NCBI GenBank assembly: GCA_963973915.1
Contig: CAXBBM010000016.1
Span: 9,746 to 73,745 of the forward strand
Reading direction: 5' to 3'
Origin: Polycyclovorans sp002706265
GTDB lineage: Bacteria; Pseudomonadota; Gammaproteobacteria; Nevskiales; Nevskiaceae
Length of the DNA: 64,000 nt
Shown here: piece by piece, positions 33,132 to 41,065 of the stretch
How positions within the stretch are numbered: position 1 is the stretch's first letter
Layout of the letters: each line of letters begins with the position of its first letter
Translations under genes and position numbers: made by a program
The notes under the pieces: generated by a model
Databases searched by the model: none
Told to the model about the DNA's origin: nothing
The model's input: the letters and a program-made list of their open reading frames with translations, nothing else

Positions 33132-34040
33132 CTAGTCAATCAGCTTTTCCCGAAACCAGCGCCGAATCGAACCTGGCCCCACGCCGTGAATCCGCTTGAA
33201 CGCCTTGCGGAACGCGGCTTCGGTTTCGTAGCCCATCTGCTCGGCCACCTGGGCGACCGACACGGTGGGGTCTCTGAGCATCAGCTCGGCCTGGGTCATG
33301 CGCCAGCGGGTCAGGTAGTCGATGGGCGGCGCGCCGACCCGCTCGGCAAAATGCTGGGCGAAGGCACTGCGCGACATGCCCGCTTCACGGGCCAGGATGT
33401 CCAGCGTCCAGGCCTTGCCCGGTTCACGGTGCATCACCGCCAGCGCCTTGCGCAGGCGGGCGTCGGCCAGCCCGGCCAGCACGCCGCGCAAGTCGGACGA
33501 CTGGTTGACGAAGTAGCGCACGGTCATCACGAACAGGGTGTCGGCCAGTTTGTCGAGCACCGTGCGGGTGCCCACCTCGGCACACGCCGCTTCACTGAGC
33601 AACAGTTGCGACAGCCCTTGCATGGCGCTGCCGCCGGCCTCGCGATCGACGACGATCACCTGGGGCAGCGCCGCCAGCACCGGGTTGCGGCCGCCGGCGC
33701 GAAAGTCGAAGTAGCCGCAGACCATGGTGGTGAACGGCCCATCGCCGTCGAAGATGCGTCGAGGCGCTTCACCTTCCAACACCGGGTCGGCGGTCAGCAT
33801 GTGCCAGGCATCGTGCGGCAGCACCACCAGATCGCCGGCGTGCATCTGCATCGGCTCGGCCGATTCGTGCGTATGTAACCAGCAAGCGCCGCTGCCGATC
33901 AGATGAAAGGCGGCGCGACGGAAGCCCGTGGTGTTGTGTTGCCAGTGGCCACAGAACGTCGGGTTGTCGTAAATGCCGGCCTGCAGTTGATAGGCGCTGA
34001 GTACGGTGGAAAGCAGGTCATCTTGCAGTGCGTCAGACAT
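33132..34040 (-). CDS. AraC-family regulator with cupin sensor domain
   Basis: A 302-residue regulator. The N-terminal cupin domain includes SGACWLHTHESAEPMQMHAGDLVVLPHDAWHML; the C-terminal double helix-turn-helix reads WTLDILAREAGMSRSAFAQHFAERVG and VSVAQVAEQMGYETEAAFRKAFKR. It ends 30 nt upstream of the Lpd-like gene on the same strand and is divergent from the DoxX/hvf operon, so it could control either. The ligand is unknown. Confidence 0.88.
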   Translation of the reverse strand: MSDALQDDLLSTVLSAYQLQAGIYDNPTFCGHWQHNTTGFRRAAFHLIGSGACWLHTHESAEPMQMHAGDLVVLPHDAWHMLTADPVLEGEAPRRIFDGDGPFTTMVCGYFDFRAGGRNPVLAALPQVIVVDREAGGSAMQGLSQLLLSEAACAEVGTRTVLDKLADTLFVMTVRYFVNQSSDLRGVLAGLADARLRKALAVMHREPGKAWTLDILAREAGMSRSAFAQHFAERVGAPPIDYLTRWRMTQAELMLRDPTVSVAQVAEQMGYETEAAFRKAFKRIHGVGPGSIRRWFREKLID

Positions 34041-34152
34041 GTTTTGAACCTTGTGGAACGTGCGAGGGCGGGGGAATCAGTGAGTGCATTTGGACGATTG
34101 AACGCATTGTCGAGACGCTTGGCGACAGCCGCTGCCGAGACCGCAGTGCACC

Positions 34153-34803
34153 ATGACGTCACCTTATTGCCAACCGGTCATGGTCATGTCACGAACTTTG
34201 GAGCATTGGGTGCGTCTTCCCGAGCGGGCCGCACCCCTCGATTTCATCGCGCCCCTGCTGTTGCGACTTTATCTTGCGCCGATCATGTGGATGGCAGGTG
34301 TCAGCAAATTGAACGCGTTCGAGTCCACGGTGGAATGGTTCGGCAATTCGGACTGGGGCTTGGGTCTGCCGTTCCCGACGCTGCTGGCAGGCCTGGCGAC
34401 ATGGACCGAAATTCTGGGCGGTGTCGCCCTGTTGCTGGGTCTGGCGGTGCGCTGGGTGAGCCTGCCGCTGATGGCCACGATGCTGGTGGCGGCGCTGTCC
34501 GTGCATCTGAAAAACGGTTGGCAGGCGATCGCCGATCCGGTCATGTGCCTGTTCAATTGCAGCGACGCCCTGGCGGCAGTCGAACGCCTCGATCGTGCCA
34601 GAAGCATTCTCAAGTCGCATGGCGACTACGCCTGGCTGACGGAGCAGGGCAGTTTTGCGGTCATCAACAACGGGATCGAGTTTGCGGCAACCTATTTCGT
34701 GATGCTGTTGGTGTTGTTTTTCATCGGCGCTGGAAAGTATTTCAGCCTCGATCATTGGATTGCCCGTGCCTTGGGTCGCGGGTCGGCCACTGATTCATCT
34801 TGA
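34153..34803 (+). CDS. DoxX-family membrane protein of the hvf-type operon
   Basis: A 216-residue membrane protein. DoxX features are LLLRLYLAPIMWMAGVSKLNAF, LATWTEILGGVALLLGLAVRWVSLPLMATMLVAAL and a last segment FVMLLVLFFIGAGKYFSLDHW, about four transmembrane helices. DoxX proteins (HvfD in Haemophilus) accompany the MNIO biosynthesis genes that follow. Other start codons (34180, 34186) are possible. It is 50 nt upstream of the precursor gene. Confidence 0.8.
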   Translation: MTSPYCQPVMVMSRTLEHWVRLPERAAPLDFIAPLLLRLYLAPIMWMAGVSKLNAFESTVEWFGNSDWGLGLPFPTLLAGLATWTEILGGVALLLGLAVRWVSLPLMATMLVAALSVHLKNGWQAIADPVMCLFNCSDALAAVERLDRARSILKSHGDYAWLTEQGSFAVINNGIEFAATYFVMLLVLFFIGAGKYFSLDHWIARALGRGSATDSS

Positions 34804-34853
34804 ATCAGGGCTGTCTATTACCCAAGTGTCGTTTCAATTTAGGAGCTTTTCTC

Positions 34854-35129
34854 ATGTCAAAGAAAACCGTTTCACTTTCTGCAGGTGCTGCACTTCTGGC
34901 CTTGGGCGGTCTGACCGCGTCGCCGTCACTGTTTGCTGCCGCTGATCTGCCGCAGGGCTATCAGGTTGCTGAAGCTGAAGCAGGCGAAGCCAAGTGTGGC
35001 GAAGCCAAGTGCGGCGAGAAGGCCGGCGAAGCCAAGTGTGGTGAAGCCAAGTGCGGCGAGAAGTCCGGCGAGAAGTCCGGCGAAGCCAAGTGTGGTGAAG
35101 GCAAGTGCGGCGAAAAGAAGGGCAGCTGA
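34854..35129 (+). CDS. hvfA: HvfA-type RiPP precursor with six E[AG]KCG repeats
   Basis: A 91-residue secreted peptide. A signal peptide (MSKKTVSLSAGAALLALGG..., likely cleaved after LFA) precedes DLPQGYQVAEAE and a low-complexity C-terminus with five EAKCG and one EGKCG motif, separated by EKAG, EKSG and EKKG spacers. In Haemophilus HvfA the Cys of EGKCG motifs are converted by the MNIO enzyme HvfB, with HvfC, into oxazolone/thioamide pairs that bind copper. The number of motifs and gene order here fit that pathway. AGGAG stands 8 nt before the ATG. Export and copper binding are inferred by homology. Confidence 0.87.
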   Translation: MSKKTVSLSAGAALLALGGLTASPSLFAAADLPQGYQVAEAEAGEAKCGEAKCGEKAGEAKCGEAKCGEKSGEKSGEAKCGEGKCGEKKGS

Positions 35130-35140
35130 TCTCTTCGGCA

Positions 35141-36016
35141 ATGCACACCGCCCCGGCACGGCTGGCCTGCGTGTCCGGGGCGGGTTTGGGTTTGCGCCGA
35201 GAGCTGTTGGCGCCGCTGGCCGATCGGTCAGCGGACCCGGCAGCGGGCATCGGCTTCATGGAAGTCGCGCCCGAAAACTGGTTGCAGATTGGCGGTCGGT
35301 TGGGGCGGCAGTTTCGCGCCTACACCGAACGCTTTCCGTTTGTCTGCCATGGCCTGTCGCTGTCGATCGGCAGCCCGGCGCCGCTGGATGTGGCGTTCGT
35401 CAAGCGTGTCAGAACCTTTCTGGATGCCCACGGCATCCATGACTACAGCGAACATTTGACCTGGACGGGGGACGAGGGGCAGGTCTACGACCTGTTGCCG
35501 ATCCCGTTCACCGAAGCGGCGGTGCATCACGTCGCCGCCCGCGTACGCCAGGCCCAAGACCTGCTCGGGCGTCGTATCGCGCTGGAAAACGCCAGCTATT
35601 ACGCGCCGCTCGCCACCGAACTGAGCGAAGCGCAGTTCATCACGGCCGTGCTCGAAGAGGCCGACTGTGACCTGCTGCTGGACGTCAACAATGTCTACGT
35701 GAACAGCGTCAACCACGGTTACGACCCCCTTGCGTTCATGGACCAGCTGCCGCTGGCCCGCGTGCGCTACCTGCACATGGCCGGTCACTACACGGAATCT
35801 CCGACCCTGCTGGTCGACACCCACGGCGCCGATGTCATCGACCCGGTGTGGGATCTGCTGGACGCGACCTACGCGCGCCTGGGCCCGGTACCGACCTTGC
35901 TGGAGCGCGACTTCAACCTGCCACCGTTGCCGAAAATCTTCGACGAACTGTCTGGCATCCGCACGCGGCAGGCGCGTGCCGTGCCCGCCCGCGCCACGGC
36001 ACCCGAGACCGCCTGA
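35141..36016 (+). CDS. hvfB: MNIO-family multinuclear iron oxidase (DUF692), HvfB-type
   Basis: A 291-residue TIM-barrel enzyme of the DUF692/MNIO family. Metal-ligand segments are visible: FVCHGLSLSIGS, HDYSEHLTWTGDEGQVYDLLPIPFT, ALENASYY, LLLDVNNVYVNSVNHG, HMAGHYTESPTLLVDTHGADV and LLERDFNLPPL. MNIOs use two or three irons and O2 to rewrite Cys residues in a precursor peptide. An upstream ATG at 35105 overlaps hvfA; 35141 is the better fit. Its stop overlaps the next start as TGATG. Confidence 0.92.
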   Translation: MHTAPARLACVSGAGLGLRRELLAPLADRSADPAAGIGFMEVAPENWLQIGGRLGRQFRAYTERFPFVCHGLSLSIGSPAPLDVAFVKRVRTFLDAHGIHDYSEHLTWTGDEGQVYDLLPIPFTEAAVHHVAARVRQAQDLLGRRIALENASYYAPLATELSEAQFITAVLEEADCDLLLDVNNVYVNSVNHGYDPLAFMDQLPLARVRYLHMAGHYTESPTLLVDTHGADVIDPVWDLLDATYARLGPVPTLLERDFNLPPLPKIFDELSGIRTRQARAVPARATAPETA

Positions 36017-36834
36017 TGGGTCACTTTGAAGCGGTGCAACGGCAGTTCATCGCCCACCTGCGTGACCCCGAAGGCGCGCCTGCGGCGGGCATGCCGGCCG
36101 AACGCGCAAAGGTTTACGAATCGCTCATTTACGGCAACATCGATTCGGTTTTGCGTTCCGGGTTTCCGGTACTGCGGGGTCTTGATGACGACGCGCGCTG
36201 GCACCAGCGGGTGCGCGCCTTCTTGCGCGAGCACCGCTGCACGCCGGCCGAGTTTCACCGTGTGGCAGGCTGCTTCGTCGACTTTGTTCATGCGCATCCC
36301 CGCGCCGTGCCGGACGACTGGCCGTTCCTCGCCGAGCTGGCGCATTACGAGTGGGTGGAGATGGCCCTGGCCATCGCCCCCGACCAGGTGGACTGGCAGG
36401 CTGCCGCGGACGACGCCAATGAGACGGAGTGGGTGATGTCACCGCTGGCGGCCGTGCTGGCCTATTGCGCCCCGGTTCACAGCATTGGCCCCGGCGTGCT
36501 GCCAGAGATGGCGCCCCAGCCAGAGACGTTTCTGGCGGTGCGCCGCAACCGTCACGACGGCGTGCAGTTCATGCAGCTCAATGCGCTCACCTACCAGTTG
36601 CTGGCATGGATGCGCGGTAACGACGAGGCGACGGTCACCGAGGCTGTCGAGGCCTTTTGCGAGGCGCTGCCCGCGCTGGCCGAGCCGCTACGCGCCCAGG
36701 CCCCCGGTTTGATCGCGCACCTGCGCGACAGCGACGTGCTGGTGCCGCGTCATGCGGTGCGCAGGCTGCCCGTGTTTCCCGAGGCCCGCCCGGAACAGCG
36801 GCTGCCCGCCATGCGAGACGGCCTGCTCGGTTGA
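36016..36834 (+). CDS. hvfC: HvfC-type partner protein (DUF2063)
   Basis: A 272-residue protein. The N-terminal DUF2063 domain (FEAVQRQFIAHLRDPEGAP...RAKVYESLIYGNIDSVLRSGFPVLRGLDDDARW...FVDFVHAHPRAVPDDWPFLAELAHYEWVEMAL) is the partner that delivers the precursor to the MNIO enzyme. The C-terminal half (about 140-260) resembles the RRE-like docking region of these partners. It is coupled to hvfB by a 1-nt overlap and closes the operon. Confidence 0.88.
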   Translation: MGHFEAVQRQFIAHLRDPEGAPAAGMPAERAKVYESLIYGNIDSVLRSGFPVLRGLDDDARWHQRVRAFLREHRCTPAEFHRVAGCFVDFVHAHPRAVPDDWPFLAELAHYEWVEMALAIAPDQVDWQAAADDANETEWVMSPLAAVLAYCAPVHSIGPGVLPEMAPQPETFLAVRRNRHDGVQFMQLNALTYQLLAWMRGNDEATVTEAVEAFCEALPALAEPLRAQAPGLIAHLRDSDVLVPRHAVRRLPVFPEARPEQRLPAMRDGLLG

Positions 36835-36867
36835 TGCGCGCCGCGATCGACACGCGCAGGCGTTGGC

Positions 36868-37740
36868 TCAGAGGATGAACAGCAGCACCGCCGGAATCAC
36901 CGCCAGCGCGGCAAGGTTGCCAAAGCCGACGATGGTCGCCACCTCGGCGGGGCAGGCGTCATACCGCTCGGCCAGCAGGTAGTTCATCACCGCGGGCGGC
37001 AAGGCGCCAAACAGAATCAGCACCTTGGCGGTGAGTGGGTCCAGGGCCAGCAGCCAGATCGCGGCACCGGCACAGACGATGCCGGTGGCGGGCGCCAGCG
37101 CCGCGCCAATGAGGCCGATGCGCCAATGGGTCAGATCAACATCGGTCAGGCGCACGCCCAGCGCCACCAGCATCAGCGGAATCGCCACGTCGGACAGCAT
37201 TTCGATGCCCGGCAGCATCATCGTCGGTGCGTGCAGGCCGGCCAGGTAAAAGCCGAAGCCCAGCGCGGTGGCAATGACGATGGGGTTCTTGACCAGTAAC
37301 GACAGGTCCAGCCGCCCGCGCACCAGCCAGATGCCCACCGTGAAATGCAGGGCCACGTAGACCACGAAGGTCACCACCGCCAACGGCAGGGCCGTCTCGC
37401 CGAAGGCCAGCAGGGTGAGCGGCAGGCCCAGATTGCCGCAGTTGTTCATCATCGCCGTGGGCACCAGCGCCTTGACGGGGAGCTTCAGCCCGCGCGCCAC
37501 GGGCCAGGCCAGCAGGCCCGAGCCCAGCACCACCACGGCGGCGCCGATGACGATGCCGCCCCATTCCAGGTCGGCCGGAATCTTCTCGCTGAGCACGAAG
37601 AACAGCAGCGGCGGGATGAACAGCGTCAGGTTGATGCGGTTGACGAACTCGATGCCGTCGGGATGGACGCGGCCATACCCATACCCCACCGCAACGATCA
37701 GAAAGATCGGCACCGTGACGCCGAGGACGGCGGTGATCAT
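36868..37740 (-). CDS. AEC-family transporter (auxin efflux carrier type)
   Basis: A 290-residue integral membrane protein with about ten hydrophobic segments, two fivefold repeats and the conserved MMNNCGNLGLPLTLLAFGE and GALPPAVMNYLLAERY motifs. Bacterial AEC proteins (such as malonate or 2-oxoacid carriers) export or import organic anions; substrate unknown. It meets hvfC convergently and lies downstream of the TetR gene. Confidence 0.88.
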   Translation of the reverse strand: MITAVLGVTVPIFLIVAVGYGYGRVHPDGIEFVNRINLTLFIPPLLFFVLSEKIPADLEWGGIVIGAAVVVLGSGLLAWPVARGLKLPVKALVPTAMMNNCGNLGLPLTLLAFGETALPLAVVTFVVYVALHFTVGIWLVRGRLDLSLLVKNPIVIATALGFGFYLAGLHAPTMMLPGIEMLSDVAIPLMLVALGVRLTDVDLTHWRIGLIGAALAPATGIVCAGAAIWLLALDPLTAKVLILFGALPPAVMNYLLAERYDACPAEVATIVGFGNLAALAVIPAVLLFIL

Positions 37741-37806
37741 GTCGGTGGCGCGCCGCAGCGGGCGGCGCCGTGCATCAGTGCATTCATCCGCGCAGCTTAC
37801 GGTCTG

Positions 37807-38484
37807 TCAGGCGCCGGCCTTGGGCGGCCGGGTGGTGACATTGCGCCGCACCCGCAACTGGCTGCCGATCAGCAGTGCGAACTGTTCCAGCTGATGGCGT
37901 AGCGACGCCGGGTCGGGTGCAAGGTGGGCCTGGGCGGCAAGTCCGTGCAGAAAGCAGGCCATTTGCACGAACACGGTTCGCGGCTTGACCAAGGCGCCCG
38001 GCGCGGATTCGAAGTAATGGTCCACCGCCGGTTCGTATTGACTGCGCACCCGCACCAGCAGGCTGGCCAGCGCGGCGGCCATTTCCGGGTCCTGATGGCT
38101 GGCCGTGAGCAGCGCCTGGTAGACCAGAAAGCGCTCGGTGCTGAACAGTTGGTCCCAGGCGCCGGTCACGGTTTGCCGCAGGCGGCCGGCCGGGTCGGGC
38201 AGGGCCAGCAGGACCCGTCCCAGATCTTTGTAGAGCTGCCTGAACAGGTCTTCGGCCGCTTCCAGCATCAACTGCTGGCGTGAACCGAAGTGATGTACCT
38301 GCGCGCCGCGCGAGACGCCTGCCTCGGCGACGATCACCGCCAGGCTTGCGCCCTGGTACCCGTGCCGCGCCAGGCAGACGACGGTGGCATCGAGCAGGCG
38401 TCGGCGGGTGTCGGCGCTGCGGTCGGCCTGGCGTCGCCGAGGGGTGGGGCGTTCAGTGGCAGTAGCGGGGCGTTGCCTGGTCAT
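37807..38484 (-). CDS. TetR-family transcriptional regulator
   Basis: A 225-residue regulator. The N-terminal HTH reads ADTRRRLLDATVVCLARHGYQGASLAVIVAEAGVSRGAQVHHFGSRQQLMLEA. The ATG at 38484 is preferred: an ATG at 38496 would lie inside the palindrome at 38493-38514, presumably its operator. It is divergent from the acyl-CoA dehydrogenase/CoA-transferase pair, which it likely represses with an acyl-CoA or acid as inducer. Confidence 0.88.
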   Translation of the reverse strand: MTRQRPATATERPTPRRRQADRSADTRRRLLDATVVCLARHGYQGASLAVIVAEAGVSRGAQVHHFGSRQQLMLEAAEDLFRQLYKDLGRVLLALPDPAGRLRQTVTGAWDQLFSTERFLVYQALLTASHQDPEMAAALASLLVRVRSQYEPAVDHYFESAPGALVKPRTVFVQMACFLHGLAAQAHLAPDPASLRHQLEQFALLIGSQLRVRRNVTTRPPKAGA

Positions 38485-38492
38485 GATCTGCA

Positions 38493-38514
38493 ACATACGG
38501 TCCGGTCGGTATGT
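38493..38514. promoter_or_regulatory. TetR-type operator
   Basis: Perfect outer arms ACATAC (38493-38498) and GTATGT (38509-38514) flank GGTCCGGTCG, an imperfectly symmetric centre. It lies between the divergent TetR and acyl-CoA dehydrogenase genes. Confidence 0.65.
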
Positions 38515-38575
38515 AAATATACGCCGATCCCTTTTCCCTCTCCAATTTCCTTTTCCTTTTTATTCGAGGCTTCAA

Positions 38576-39715
38576 ATGATTCCGCGCACCCTGTTCACTG
38601 CCGAGCATGACGATTTCCGCAAGACCGTTCGCCGTTTTTTCGAGACCGAGGTGGTGCCCCACCGTGAGGCCTGGGACGAGCAGCAGCACGTCGACCGCGC
38701 CGTCTGGAACAAGGCCGGTGAGCTGGGCCTGCTGTGCGCCACCATGCCGGAGCAGTACGGCGGCCTGGGCGTTGACCGCACCTACAGCACCATCCTGATG
38801 GAAGAGCAGTCGTACGCGGGTGACTCCGGTGTGGGCTTCGCGCTGCATTCCGACATCGTGGCGCCCTACATCAACAATTTCGGAACCCACGACCAGAAAG
38901 CCAAATACCTGCCGAAGCTGGCATCGGGCGAGATGATTGGCGCCATTGCCATGACCGAGCCGGGCACCGGGTCTGACCTGCAGGCGGTGAAGTCCACGGC
39001 CGTGCTCGATGGCGATGACTACGTGCTCAACGGCTCGAAGATCTTCATCACCAATGGGTATCTGTCTGACCTGGTGATTGTGGTGGCCAAGACCGGCAAC
39101 AGCGGTGAAGGCGCCAAGGACATCTCGTTGCTGATCGTCGAGGCCAGCAGCCCCGGTTTCACCAAGGGCAAGCCGCTCAAGAAAGTGGGCATGAAGGCGC
39201 AGGACACCTGCGAGCTGTTCTTCAACGACGTGCGCGTGCCCAAGGCCAATCTGCTGGGGCAGCAGGGCATGGGCTTCATCATGCTGATGAAGGAGCTGGC
39301 CTGGGAGCGGTTGATCATTGCCATCACCTCGGTGGCCGGCGCCGAAGCCGCGCTGAAGCACACCCTGGAGTACACCCGGAGCCGCAAGGTCTTCGGCAAG
39401 CCGGTGGCCAGCTTCCAGAACACCCGCTTCAAGCTGGCCGAAATGAAGTCGGAACTGGCCATCGCGCGCGTCTATGTCGACCGCTGCCTCGAGATGATTC
39501 TGGCCGGCAAGCTCGGCGTGGAGGACGCGGCCATCGCCAAGTACTGGACCTCGGACCTGATGAACAAGGTCATCGACGAATGCGTGCAGCTGCACGGCGG
39601 TTACGGCTACATGCTGGAATACCCTGTGGCCCGCGCCTGGATCGACGCCCGTGCCCAGCGCATCTACGGCGGCACCAACGAAATCATGAAAGAACTCATC
39701 TCCCGCACGCTCTGA
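38576..39715 (+). CDS. acyl-CoA dehydrogenase
   Basis: A 379-residue enzyme of standard length. Signatures are AIAMTEPGTGSDLQAVKSTA (FAD and substrate), GSKIFITNG, and the C-terminal DECVQLHGGYGYMLEYPVARAWIDARAQRIYGGTNEIMKELISR with the catalytic region. It oxidises an acyl-CoA at the alpha-beta position and passes electrons to ETF. The ATG at 38576 fits the family; it is 15 nt from the CoA-transferase gene and divergent from tetR, so the pair forms a small regulated catabolic operon. Confidence 0.93.
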   Translation: MIPRTLFTAEHDDFRKTVRRFFETEVVPHREAWDEQQHVDRAVWNKAGELGLLCATMPEQYGGLGVDRTYSTILMEEQSYAGDSGVGFALHSDIVAPYINNFGTHDQKAKYLPKLASGEMIGAIAMTEPGTGSDLQAVKSTAVLDGDDYVLNGSKIFITNGYLSDLVIVVAKTGNSGEGAKDISLLIVEASSPGFTKGKPLKKVGMKAQDTCELFFNDVRVPKANLLGQQGMGFIMLMKELAWERLIIAITSVAGAEAALKHTLEYTRSRKVFGKPVASFQNTRFKLAEMKSELAIARVYVDRCLEMILAGKLGVEDAAIAKYWTSDLMNKVIDECVQLHGGYGYMLEYPVARAWIDARAQRIYGGTNEIMKELISRTL

Positions 39716-39729
39716 AGGAGCCCAAAACC

Positions 39730-40827
39730 ATGTCGCTCAATCCGCTGCTCAAAGGCATCCGCATCATCGACGCATCGCGCCTGCTGCCCGGTCCGTTCTG
39801 TTCGTTCTACCTGGCGCAGATGGGCGCCGAAGTGATCAAGGTTGAAGAACCGGGGGTCGGCGACTATGCGCGTGACATGTCGATGGACCTGTTCACCATG
39901 GTCAACCGCGGCAAAAAGTCGGTGGTGCTTGACCTGCGCAAACCCGAAGATGCCGAAGCCTTCCGCCAGCTGGCCGACAGCGCCGACGTGGTGCTCGAAT
40001 CCTTCCGCCCGGGGGTCATGAAAAAGCTCGGCTGCGACTACGACACCCTGCGCGCCCGCAACCCCAAACTGGTCTACGCCGCGCTCACCGGCTACGGCCA
40101 GACCGGGCCGTACCTCAACCGGCCCGGCCACGACATGAACTACCGCGGCTACGCCGGCGAGCTCGATCAGAACGCCGTGGCCGGTGGCCCGCCGATTCAA
40201 GGCAACGTGCAATACGCCGATCTGGCGGGCGGCGCCCTGACCTGTGCCGTGGGCATCCTCGGCGCGGTGATCGGCGCCAAGGCCTCGGGCCAGGGCACCA
40301 TGGTCGACGTGGCGATGATGGACGGCACCATGGCGCTGCAGGTGGCGGCAATGGGCAGCCGGCGCGTGCTGGGCGCCACGCCCCCAAGAGGCACCGACTT
40401 CCTCGCCGGCAGCCTGCCCAACTACAGCATCTACGAAACCCGGGACGGCAAGCATGTCGCCATGGGTTCGCTGGAGCCCAAGTTCTTCAAGCGCACGCTG
40501 GAACTGGCCGGCGCACTCGACCTGCTCAAGCTGCCGATGGTGCCCGGCCCCAAGGGTGAGCCGCTGCGCGAGGCGCTGAGGGCGCTGATCAAAACCCGCA
40601 CCCGCGATGAGTGGGAAGCGCTGCTGGCCCACGAAGACACCTGCGTCAGCGGCATTTACACGCTCGACGAAGCGCTCGAGAACGAACAGGTCAAGGCGCG
40701 CGGCTTCGTTGAAGACGTTGGCGGCAAGCCGGCCTTCGGCCTGCCCATTCGCTTCTCGCACGCCCAGGCCACGGGCGGTGACAGCCCCAAGCTGGGCGAA
40801 CACACGGCGCAGGTTCTGGGCCGCTGA
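39730..40827 (+). CDS. CaiB/BaiF-family CoA-transferase
   Basis: A 365-residue class III CoA-transferase. Features are LKGIRIIDASRLLPGPFCSFYLAQMGAEVIKVEEPG, VLDLRKPEDAEAFRQLADSADVVLESFRPGVMKKLG, and YAALTGYGQTGPYLNRPGHDMNYRGYAGELDQ with the catalytic Asp in GHD. The sequence resembles racemase-like (AMACR) members, so an acyl-CoA racemase role is also possible. GAAGGAGC precedes the ATG. Co-transcribed with the acyl-CoA dehydrogenase; followed by strong hairpins. Confidence 0.9.
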   Translation: MSLNPLLKGIRIIDASRLLPGPFCSFYLAQMGAEVIKVEEPGVGDYARDMSMDLFTMVNRGKKSVVLDLRKPEDAEAFRQLADSADVVLESFRPGVMKKLGCDYDTLRARNPKLVYAALTGYGQTGPYLNRPGHDMNYRGYAGELDQNAVAGGPPIQGNVQYADLAGGALTCAVGILGAVIGAKASGQGTMVDVAMMDGTMALQVAAMGSRRVLGATPPRGTDFLAGSLPNYSIYETRDGKHVAMGSLEPKFFKRTLELAGALDLLKLPMVPGPKGEPLREALRALIKTRTRDEWEALLAHEDTCVSGIYTLDEALENEQVKARGFVEDVGGKPAFGLPIRFSHAQATGGDSPKLGEHTAQVLGR

Positions 40828-40832
40828 GCGGC

Positions 40833-40864
40833 GCGCAGTGCTGTCTCATGAGGCAGCACTGCGC
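40833..40864 (+). terminator. terminator hairpin after the CoA-transferase gene
   Basis: GCGCAGTGCTG (40833-40843) and CAGCACTGCGC (40854-40864) form an 11-bp stem, followed by CCTTGT. Confidence 0.65.
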
Positions 40865-40872
40865 CCTTGTGG

Positions 40873-40908
40873 TGCGTGGCCCGCCGCGCCGGCGACGCGG
40901 GCCACGCA
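40873..40908. repeat. second strong inverted repeat
   Basis: TGCGTGGCCCGC (40873-40884) and GCGGGCCACGCA (40897-40908) form a perfect 12-bp stem eight bases after the previous hairpin. No T-run; role unknown. Confidence 0.5.
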
Positions 40909-41010
40909 CGCGGCGCTGCCGCCGCACGTGCTCTTAGCTTATTGATTCAAATAGAAGTTAATCCCGGAACGTCGGGCTGCGGCGGACGGCCGCGGGTTTC
41001 TGGGCTGGGT

Positions 41011-41026
41011 TGGCACGGGCCTTGCT
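41011..41026 (+). promoter_or_regulatory. sigma-54 promoter of the urea utilisation cluster
   Basis: TGGCACGGGCCTTGCT matches the sigma-54 consensus TGGCACGN4TTGCW at every fixed position, with the GG-N10-GC spacing. Transcription would start near 41037, which supports nitrogen (NtrC) control of the allophanate hydrolase-carboxylase genes and excludes a GTG start at 41027. An A/T-rich patch at 40935-40947 resembles an IHF site on the minus strand. Confidence 0.75.
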
Positions 41027-41035
41027 GTGCACTGT

Positions 41036-41047
41036 CTTGTACACAAG
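41036..41047. promoter_or_regulatory. GntR-type operator at the transcription start
   Basis: CTTGT and ACAAG arms around AC form a palindrome at the predicted sigma-54 start site. GntR/FCD regulators bind TTGTnnACAA-like sites; the GntR gene at 46517 lies in the same cluster and is the obvious candidate. Confidence 0.5.
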
Positions 41048-41065
41048 CCAGTGCTCAAGACCAAC

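Noticed and set aside
31773..33878. A 701-codon plus-strand frame across the Lpd-like and AraC genes
   Set aside because: It is antisense to two genes with intact motifs and its translation is compositionally biased (His, Gln, Ala, Gly).
34980..35128. Short tandem DNA repeats (GAAGCCAAGTG-like) suggesting a CRISPR or satellite
   Set aside because: The repeats are in frame and encode the EAKCG/EGKCG motifs of the hvfA precursor; no spacers.
41027..41065. GTG at 41027 as start of allophanate hydrolase
   Set aside because: It overlaps the sigma-54 promoter -12 box and would lie upstream of the predicted transcript start.
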